Assembly (NCBI GenBank): GCA_030599445.1
Contig: JAUVOA010000004.1
Span: 1 to 19,871 of the forward strand
Direction of reading: 5' to 3'
Origin: Atribacterota bacterium
GTDB lineage: Bacteria > Atribacterota > Phoenicimicrobiia > Phoenicimicrobiales > Phoenicimicrobiaceae
Length of the DNA stretch: 19,871 nt
Part shown: one piece after another, positions 1 through 5,974 of the stretch
Position numbering within the stretch: the first letter of the stretch is position 1
How the letters are laid out: the number at the start of each line of letters is the position of its first letter
Position numbers and translations under genes: made by a program
Notes under the pieces: generated by a model
Databases searched by the model: none
What the model was told of the DNA's origin: nothing
What the model saw: only the letters and a program-made list of their open reading frames with translations

Positions 1-1230
1 TCCATTTTTTATTTCCCGGGCAATTTCCGTACCAAATTGGAAGTTTATCCTCTTATCATCTATGCTCCAGCTCTTATTATAATCTAAATATAGACCTTCC
101 TTTATATCTCCTATAAGCTCATCCAGCTCTAAATTTCCCGGTAATAAGTTGATATTGGTCATCCTAACCAGAGGTATCCTGTTCCAATTTTCTGCTCGGG
201 CAGCCCCATTGCTAGGCTGTCCCAATTTAAAGGCATCTTCTCTGGATGTTAAATAACCCACAAATTTTCCTTTGTTTACCAGAAAACTTTTACAGGCGGG
301 AACACCTTCGTCATCATAACCGAAAGTTCCTAATCCTCCCGGAACAGTTGCGTCAGCCACTATAGTCACTTCCGGACTTCCGTAGGTGAAATTATTTAAT
401 TTATCCAGGGTTAAAAAACTTCCTCCGGCATAGCTAATTTCCTTCCCCAAAACCCTGTCCAATTCTACAGGATGCCCGCAGGATTCATGGACCTGTAGCG
501 CAAGTTGAGATCCTCCTAATACAATATCCATTATCCCTTCCGGGGCAGGAGGAGCAGCTAATAATTGATTAGCCTCTTCTGCAACTTTTTCTGCGTTTTC
601 TAATAGATTCATCTCTTCGATAAATTCATATCCTCGGGTAGCATAATCCCCTCCAAAGCTGGAAGGATAGGAACGTTTTTGAAAATCTCCTTCACCGATA
701 GCATAAGCAGCAATCCCCCCTCCGGATTCAAATATAGTCTGTTCGAGTTCAGAACCTTCGGTAGATACAAATATTTTATGAGTCTTATAAAAACTAAATG
801 AACCTTCGCTTTTCCTTACTTTATCTTTTATCATCATCTTGGTAGCTTTTACCAAAAGGTCTATCTTTCCTGCAGGACTAACCTGGAAAGGATTTTTAGT
901 TATTGGAGTAATGTAAGTGTCGATATGCTTATCTTCGGAAGCAAGCCTAACATCTTCTTTTTTAGTAAGGGCAGAAGCTCGGGCAATATCCAAAGCTTTA
1001 GCAGCTGTTTCCTGTAAAGATACTTTGTCTAAATTATTAGAAGCAGCGAACCCCCAGGCACCATCTGCTAATACTCGTATCCCTACTCCTCTATTAGTTG
1101 AGACATTATAGGAAGAAAGGATACCATTTTCTACTTCGATGTTCTCCTTTTCAGTTTGAACAAACCTTAAATCAGCATAGTTTGCTTTTGGTTCTAACCA
1201 ATCTAAAATGTTTTTCAATATTTTTTTCAT
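1..1230 (-). CDS. tldD: TldD family metalloprotease, partial (3' end beyond window)
   Basis: Reading the minus strand from ATG at 1230-1228 gives 410 residues without a stop up to the window edge. TldD proteins are zinc-dependent proteases that, usually with TldE/PmbA, degrade small or unfolded peptides in the cytoplasm and mature some modified peptides. The metal-binding HExxxH motif is visible as HESCGH at residues 248-253, followed by PVELDR. The glycine-rich GGLGTFGYDDEG stretch at 298-309 is also typical of the family. Usual length is about 450-480 residues, so roughly the last 50-70 residues, including the remaining metal ligand, are missing off the left edge. The start is supported by AGGAG about 12 nt upstream; a second ATG 5 nt earlier is out of frame and stops after two codons. 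It lies 48 nt after dppF and may be the last gene of the importer operon. A pmbA/tldE partner could follow beyond the edge. Confidence 0.93.
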   Translation of the reverse strand, partial: MKKILKNILDWLEPKANYADLRFVQTEKENIEVENGILSSYNVSTNRGVGIRVLADGAWGFAASNNLDKVSLQETAAKALDIARASALTKKEDVRLASEDKHIDTYITPITKNPFQVSPAGKIDLLVKATKMMIKDKVRKSEGSFSFYKTHKIFVSTEGSELEQTIFESGGGIAAYAIGEGDFQKRSYPSSFGGDYATRGYEFIEEMNLLENAEKVAEEANQLLAAPPAPEGIMDIVLGGSQLALQVHESCGHPVELDRVLGKEISYAGGSFLTLDKLNNFTYGSPEVTIVADATVPGGLGTFGYDDEGVPACKSFLVNKGKFVGYLTSREDAFKLGQPSNGAARAENWNRIPLVRMTNINLLPGNLELDELIGDIKEGLYLDYNKSWSIDDKRINFQFGTEIAREIKNG

Positions 1231-1278
1231 TTCATAAATAACTCCTTTCTCTATTAATTTTACCATTGGTCAGTATAT

Positions 1279-2274
1279 TTAATCAAATAGATAATGACAG
1301 GCAACTTGATGCCCTGATTCTACTTCTTTTAAAATAGGTTCCTCTTCCTGGCATCGGGGTTTAGCATAAAGGCATCGGGGATGGAATCTACAGCCTGGAG
1401 GAATATTGGCGGCTGAAGGTATTTCCCCTTTGATAGGCACTTCTTTAATAATATTAGATCTTCCGGGAATAGGTTCACAAACAGCGGCAATTAAAGCTTT
1501 AGTATAAGGATGAAGAGCATTATCGATAATTTCATCTGCTCCTCCCATCTCTACAATCTTTCCCAAATACATAACTGCGATTCGGTCAGTAAAATAACGA
1601 GCTGTAGAAAGATCATGAGTGATATATAAATAGGTTAAACCTAATTCTCTCTGCACAGTCTTCATCATATGAAGTATCTCTGCCCTCGTAGACAGATCAA
1701 TCATAGAAACCGGTTCATCAGCTACAATCATACTCGGTGACAAAACCAGAGTTCGCGCAGTAGCCACCCTTTGACGTTGTCCCCCGCTTAACATATGGGG
1801 AAAACGTTGCATAAATTCTTCAGGAGGTATAAGCCTAACTTCTTCAAGGGAGCGACGAACAATTTTTTCTCGTTCTGCTCTGGTTTCACCCACCTGATGG
1901 ATAATCAATGGTTCTTCAAGGACTTCTTGGGCTCGAAATCTCGGATTCATAGAAGCATAGGGGTCCTGGAAGACCATCTGAACATTTCTTCGGTATTCTT
2001 TAAGTTTATTAGCCTCGAGATGGGTTACATCTTTCCCTTTAAATATTATCTTTCCATCGGTAGGTTCCAAAAGTTTCATAAGCAATTTTCCGGTAGTGGT
2101 TTTTCCACATCCTGATTCCCCCACCAGTCCAAATATTTCTCCTTGATTAATGTTAAAAGTAATATCATCTACAGCCTTCACCCATACATATTCCCCTTTT
2201 AAGATTTGAGTAATAGTTCGTCTTACTGGAAACCATTTATGAAGATTTTCGATTTTAATAATAGGTTCACTCAT
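1279..2274 (-). CDS. dppF: Peptide-type ABC transporter ATPase, DppF/OppF family
   Basis: This is one of two ATPases that power a family-5 (peptide, nickel or oligosaccharide) importer at the inner face of the membrane. Of 331 residues, Walker A is GESGCGKTT at 52-60, the Q-loop glutamine is Q103, the signature LSGGQ is 162-166, Walker B MIVADEP is 182-188 and the switch histidine is H220. The C-terminal oligopeptide-transporter domain carries cysteines 295, 301, 308 and 326 (GCRFHPRC, then RC, then AC). This motif holds a [4Fe-4S] cluster in the mycobacterial Opp ATPase, so a cluster here is an inference. The D-loop reads SMID instead of the common SALD. The start overlaps the end of dppD by 8 nt, indicating translational coupling. 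The substrate cannot be told from the ATPase; peptide is the default, oligosaccharide is possible. Confidence 0.93.
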   Translation of the reverse strand: MSEPIIKIENLHKWFPVRRTITQILKGEYVWVKAVDDITFNINQGEIFGLVGESGCGKTTTGKLLMKLLEPTDGKIIFKGKDVTHLEANKLKEYRRNVQMVFQDPYASMNPRFRAQEVLEEPLIIHQVGETRAEREKIVRRSLEEVRLIPPEEFMQRFPHMLSGGQRQRVATARTLVLSPSMIVADEPVSMIDLSTRAEILHMMKTVQRELGLTYLYITHDLSTARYFTDRIAVMYLGKIVEMGGADEIIDNALHPYTKALIAAVCEPIPGRSNIIKEVPIKGEIPSAANIPPGCRFHPRCLYAKPRCQEEEPILKEVESGHQVACHYLFD

Positions 2275-3247
2275 AATGATTCCTCCAACAAGCTATCCGG
2301 TGTTCAGGCTCCACCTCAATTAAGGGGGGCTCGTCTTTTTTACATCTTTCCATTGCCTCTGAACAACGTGGATGAAATCTGCACCCCGAAGGGGGATCAA
2401 CCAAATTAGGTGGGGTACCGGGGATAAAAGAAAGTTCTTCTACTTTTTCATGGAGTCGGGGACTAGCCTTAAGAAGCTTTTCCGTATAAGGATGACGCAG
2501 TCCCTGTTTCCCATAAATCTGTTCATTTGTTCCAATTTCCACCAGTTTACCGGCATACATTACTAATAAGCGATCGGCAACTTCTGCTTCTGTAGCCAGG
2601 TCATGAGTAATAAAGATCACTGATAAACCTAATTTTTTCTTTAATCTCTTTATAAGATTTATAATCTGGGCCTGAACTACCACATCTAAGGCAGTGGTAG
2701 GTTCATCACAGATCACAATCTTTGGTTCTAAAAAGAGGGCAGTAGCAATAACTATCCGTTGTTTCATGCCTCCGGACAGCTCATGAGGATACCTGCGAAT
2801 TGTATCCTCGGGAAGTCCAACTAAATTTAAATAATTTATTATGCATTTTTTCGCTTGAAGACGATCTATATTCTTATGTTCTTGAATGGTCTCCATCATC
2901 TGTTTTTCAATAGTATATACCGGGGTAAGACAATTCATCGCTCCCTGGAAAACCATGGAAATCTTTTCCCATCTCACTTTTTTTCTCATTTCATTCTCAG
3001 ATAGGGGTATAATATCTTTCCCGCCTATTAAAATCCTACCACCGATAATTTCCCCGGGTGTAGGCACCATTTTCATTAACCCTAAAACGGTAGTTGTTTT
3101 ACCACATCCTGATTCTCCTACCAGACCGAGAGTTTCTCCTTTTTTTAAAGTAAATGAAATATCATCAACCGCATAAACTATTCCTTTACGGGTAAAAAAA
3201 TTAATCTTTAAGTTTTCTACTTTTAGAACATTATCTGTATCTACCAT
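2267..3247 (-). CDS. dppD: Peptide-type ABC transporter ATPase, DppD/OppD family
   Basis: This is the second ATPase of the importer, expected to pair with the DppF-like subunit under the DppB/DppC permeases. In 326 residues it shows Walker A GESGCGKTT at 44-52, Q-loop Q101, signature LSGGM at 157-161, Walker B IVICDEP at 177-183 with a canonical TALD D-loop, and switch H215. The C-terminal domain again has four cysteines (289, 295, 302, 320) in the GCRFHPRC pattern that can hold an iron-sulfur cluster in this family. The signature has Met in place of the last Gln, which is common in DppD. The gene starts 1 nt after the dppC stop and overlaps dppF by 8 nt, so it sits in the middle of a tightly packed operon. 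Confidence 0.94.
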   Translation of the reverse strand: MVDTDNVLKVENLKINFFTRKGIVYAVDDISFTLKKGETLGLVGESGCGKTTTVLGLMKMVPTPGEIIGGRILIGGKDIIPLSENEMRKKVRWEKISMVFQGAMNCLTPVYTIEKQMMETIQEHKNIDRLQAKKCIINYLNLVGLPEDTIRRYPHELSGGMKQRIVIATALFLEPKIVICDEPTTALDVVVQAQIINLIKRLKKKLGLSVIFITHDLATEAEVADRLLVMYAGKLVEIGTNEQIYGKQGLRHPYTEKLLKASPRLHEKVEELSFIPGTPPNLVDPPSGCRFHPRCSEAMERCKKDEPPLIEVEPEHRIACWRNHYE

Positions 3248-3248
3248 T

Positions 3249-4649
3249 TCACCTCGTCCTTAATTTGGGATGTAAAATTTTATCCATAGCAAAACCGATA
3301 AAAGCAAAAGTCATACCCATTAAGGCTATAAATAGACCGGGAGGAACAACCCACCACCACAGACCATTTAATACCGCACCTCCGGTTAGAGCATCATGTA
3401 ATATTTGCCCCCAGGTTACAATTGTTGAATCACCCAACCCCAATAAACTGATCGATGATTCATAGACAATGGCACTGGGTACATAAAGTGCCATCGAGGC
3501 AAAGGCATAAGGGATAAGTAAAGGTATCATATGCTTAAATATTATTCTGCTGCTTGAGGCACCAAAGGCTTGGGCAGCCTCAATATAGGTCTCTTCTTTA
3601 ATTTGTAAACCCATGCTTCTTACGGTTTTTACCGGTCCTACCCAGAAAAAACAACTCATCATGAGAATCATTATCCAGATATTAGGTTTAAAGATGGCGC
3701 TCATCACTATTAAAACGGGAAGCAAAGGGACACTTAAAAAAAGTTCGAAGATTCTTTGCATTAATGAATCTTTCCATCCTCCCAAATAAGCACTCACTAC
3801 TCCATAGGTTACCCCGATAGAGACGGCAGTAAGAGCAGTTAATAGTCCGATAAGCAGGGCCCATTTTACCCCGGCTACAACCCCGCTCCAGATATCTCTC
3901 TTGGAACTATCTGTCCCCAGCCAACCAGATACGCCTCCGGAAAAAGTAAAATAGATATCTTCTACTACATCATTCTCAGCAGGTAGAATAATCTCAGCTA
4001 TCAACTTGTAAGTCCCTTTAAGAGGGGAAGGATGAACCAGAATTCCTTCTTTTGCCTCAGAAAACAAAACACTGGTTGGTTTAACCATTTCTCTTTCGAT
4101 TCTGTTACCTTCTAAATTTTCGAACTTAGCGCCAAAGTTATAAGATTCGATCCTTGAATCTTTACCAATCGATACCCTGACCTCCTTCCCATCACTCTTA
4201 GATATCGGTCTCCTGACCAGTTCGATAATATGGCCATCAGGTCTTTCTATGCTTAACATAATAACCGGTGACCCTATAGCATAACCATGAAATATAACAT
4301 CAAGAGGAGGAAGGTCATAGGAATATTCGTACTCAAAAACCGCTCTGGATAATTTTATTTTCCCCATTTTCTCCTCTGAAAAAGCATGCTCTTCTATAAT
4401 TAAAGAAGGTGCCCTTTTAGTAGAAGAAAACCAGTTAACCCATACCGGAGGGGCGCTGACGGGATTATCTTCCCAATAAGTAATATCTCTCCAGCGGCTG
4501 CTTGCTTCGGGGAAAGGTACGATATAAGGGTTTATTAAAATAGCCAGAATAAATATGAATAATAAAATTAGGCCAAATAAACCAAATTTAACTCTCTTAA
4601 ATTCATTCCAAAAATCCTGAATACCTGCTTTAAAATCAATCCACTTCAT
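3249..4649 (-). CDS. dppC: Peptide-type ABC permease, DppC family, with large extracytoplasmic insert
   Basis: This is an inner-membrane permease of the importer. Helix 1 is at about residues 23-40 and the core permease domain begins near GTDSSKRDIWSG (245-256), the family's usual GTD-x-x-GRD motif. The ATPase-coupling EAA loop is EAAQAFGASSSR at 358-369. It has 466 residues, whereas DppC proteins are usually near 300. The difference is a hydrophilic segment at about 42-240, between helix 1 and the core, which by topology lies outside the cytoplasmic membrane. It is rich in alternating polar/hydrophobic stretches that suggest beta strands, and contains a PPVWVNWF motif near 67-74. The insert may contact the unusual binding protein; that is inference. 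The start overlaps the dppB stop by 4 nt (ATGA). Reading frame and core motifs are intact, so this is not a sequencing artefact. Confidence 0.92.
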   Translation of the reverse strand: MKWIDFKAGIQDFWNEFKRVKFGLFGLILLFIFILAILINPYIVPFPEASSRWRDITYWEDNPVSAPPVWVNWFSSTKRAPSLIIEEHAFSEEKMGKIKLSRAVFEYEYSYDLPPLDVIFHGYAIGSPVIMLSIERPDGHIIELVRRPISKSDGKEVRVSIGKDSRIESYNFGAKFENLEGNRIEREMVKPTSVLFSEAKEGILVHPSPLKGTYKLIAEIILPAENDVVEDIYFTFSGGVSGWLGTDSSKRDIWSGVVAGVKWALLIGLLTALTAVSIGVTYGVVSAYLGGWKDSLMQRIFELFLSVPLLPVLIVMSAIFKPNIWIMILMMSCFFWVGPVKTVRSMGLQIKEETYIEAAQAFGASSSRIIFKHMIPLLIPYAFASMALYVPSAIVYESSISLLGLGDSTIVTWGQILHDALTGGAVLNGLWWWVVPPGLFIALMGMTFAFIGFAMDKILHPKLRTR

Positions 4650-5692
4650 TGCTGCTTTCCTCCCACTTTAATCCGGGGGTCAAGAAATCCGTAGATAAGG
4701 TCCAGGATAACCAATCCTCCTATATATAGGGCTGTAGTAATGAAAAGATTGCCCATTAAAACCGGTATATCATTCTGTTCAATAGCAATCCAGTAAAGAT
4801 TCCCTAAGCCGGGCCAACTAAAAATTCCTTCAAAAATGATATTGCCTCCTACTGAAGCAAGAAGAGAAAGAAGGGCCATAGTTACTATGGGCGGCGCTGC
4901 AGTCCGCATAGCATGACCATAGAGCACTTTTCGCTCCGGGATTCCCCTGGTTCGAGTGGCCATAATATAATCTTCTTGTAAAATACCTAACATTATATTT
5001 CTAATAAGAAAGGCACTGCCCCAAAATCCTATAAGCACCAGAGTCAATACCGGCAAAGCCATATGATAAAGCAGGTCTATATAATAGGCAAAGCCAGTCG
5101 GGGGAGGAACAGAATGTAAACCTCCCGAAGGAAATATTTTAATAGTGTAAGCAAAGAACATAATTACCAGCATACCCAGCCACCAGGAGGGCATACCATA
5201 AACAATCATGGTACCGATAGAGGTAGTTTTGTCCATTAATCCTCCTGCTTTTTGCGCCTTTTTAAGCCCCAACCATAATCCCAAAACAATATTAATAAAT
5301 ATAGCAGTAGTAAAAAGTAGGACAGTTCGGGGCAAACATTCAGCGATAATTGTCCAGACATCTGCTTCCCCGGAAGAAGATCTCATTATAGTAGCTTTAC
5401 CAAAATCAAGAGAAAGGACATTGACCGCTCTCCAGAAAATCCGGCTCCAGATGGGTTTATCTAAATGATAGAGGCGCTGTTTAAATTCTCTTCTTTCAGC
5501 TATATAACGGGTAACTTCTTCTGGAGTCATCCGGGTGTCAAGCCTCATAGTCTCTGCGCGAATCTCTTCTTCAATCTGTGACCTTAAAGTATTTTCCATG
5601 GTGGCGTTAAAGAGGGCGGAAAAGATGAAGATAAGCATAATGAAGATGGCCAGACCATAAATAATTCTTCTAATACAGTATTTCCAATACAT
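4646..5692 (-). CDS. dppB: Peptide-type ABC permease, DppB family
   Basis: This is the second inner-membrane permease. Helices are visible at about residues 10-29, 122-145, 158-183, 208-231, 267-290 and 313-336. The EAA-type loop that docks on the ATPase is at about 241-262 (DYIMATRTRG, then ERKVLYGHAMRTA). The C-terminus LDPRIKVG is typical of DppB. Length 348 is near normal. Between helix 1 and the core there is a charged segment (about 33-80) ahead of RLYHLDKPIWSR, a form of the conserved LGLD-KP-type motif. An AGGAG sits about 12 nt before the ATG. It heads the tightly packed dppBCDF block but is separated from the binding-protein gene by 282 nt with repeats and a hairpin. Confidence 0.93.
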   Translation of the reverse strand: MYWKYCIRRIIYGLAIFIMLIFIFSALFNATMENTLRSQIEEEIRAETMRLDTRMTPEEVTRYIAERREFKQRLYHLDKPIWSRIFWRAVNVLSLDFGKATIMRSSSGEADVWTIIAECLPRTVLLFTTAIFINIVLGLWLGLKKAQKAGGLMDKTTSIGTMIVYGMPSWWLGMLVIMFFAYTIKIFPSGGLHSVPPPTGFAYYIDLLYHMALPVLTLVLIGFWGSAFLIRNIMLGILQEDYIMATRTRGIPERKVLYGHAMRTAAPPIVTMALLSLLASVGGNIIFEGIFSWPGLGNLYWIAIEQNDIPVLMGNLFITTALYIGGLVILDLIYGFLDPRIKVGGKQQ

Positions 5693-5715
5693 TATATGCT
5701 ATTTCTCCTAATTAA

Positions 5716-5771
5716 TTAGTCGTCAGTACTTAGTTAGATAGTTAACTGGTTTGTTGGTTAATTGGTTTAAT
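5716..5771. repeat. Degenerate octamer tandem array, left arm
   Basis: Seven units with an 8-nt period can be laid out on the plus strand. The clearest are AGTTAACT (5740-5747), GGTTTGTT (5748-5755), GGTTAATT (5756-5763) and GGTTTAAT (5764-5771); units to the left are weaker. The repeated core is GGTT/AGTT at the start of each unit. The array lies between the binding-protein gene and dppB, 24 nt above the dppB start. It faces an array of opposite orientation at 5796-5835, so the two arms can pair imperfectly around a roughly 24-nt AT-rich spacer. Confidence 0.7.
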
Positions 5772-5795
5772 ATTATTCTTTAATATACTCATCCC

Positions 5796-5835
5796 TTAAC
5801 TAGCTAACCAGGTAACCGACTAACCAGCTGACTAA
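5796..5835. repeat. Degenerate octamer tandem array, right arm (inverted)
   Basis: Five 8-nt units on the plus strand: TTAACTAG, CTAACCAG, GTAACCGA, CTAACCAG and CTGACTAA in consecutive positions. The unit CTAACCAG is the reverse complement of CTGGTTAG, which matches the unit type of the left arm. Together with 5716-5771 it forms an imperfect inverted repeat in which the period-8 pattern stays in phase. The spacer 5772-5795 is AT-rich with no further feature. Confidence 0.7.
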
Positions 5836-5921
5836 ATGCGAGATACAAATTAGTGCTTACTCAAAAAGGAAATTCCTATAGAATTTACACTTAATTTCTA
5901 AGTTTTATTAAATTTTAAAGG

Positions 5922-5961
5922 GCAGTACCCTCTACGAATAGCTTTCCATAGAGGACACTGC
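5922..5961 (-). terminator. Hairpin after the binding-protein gene (weak terminator or mRNA stabiliser)
   Basis: Arms of 13 nt (5922-5934, GCAGTACCCTCTA; 5949-5961) pair with two mismatches around a 14-nt loop, starting 13 nt downstream of the binding-protein stop. On the minus strand the hairpin is followed by CCTTTAAAATTT, a poor U-tract, so strong termination is doubtful. In peptide-importer operons a hairpin after the binding-protein gene often reduces read-through or protects the upstream mRNA, giving excess binding protein. That role is inferred from position. Confidence 0.5.
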
Positions 5962-5974
5962 AAATTAAGTTTTT

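Noticed and set aside
1232..1234. Alternative ATG five bases upstream of the tldD start
   Set aside because: It is in another frame and meets TGA after two codons; the downstream ATG leads into the conserved protein.
1795..2409. Plus-strand open frames across the ATPase genes, and similar ones elsewhere on the plus strand
   Set aside because: They lie opposite strongly conserved minus-strand genes, show no recognisable domain and have no convincing ribosome binding sites.
3249..4649. Fusion or frameshift artefact as the reason for the long DppC
   Set aside because: The frame is continuous, helix 1 and the core permease motifs are both in place, and the gene joins dppB and dppD with normal operon spacing.
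5716..5835. Possible CRISPR array
   Set aside because: Units are 8 nt, contiguous and degenerate, with no spacers of constant length and no cas genes.
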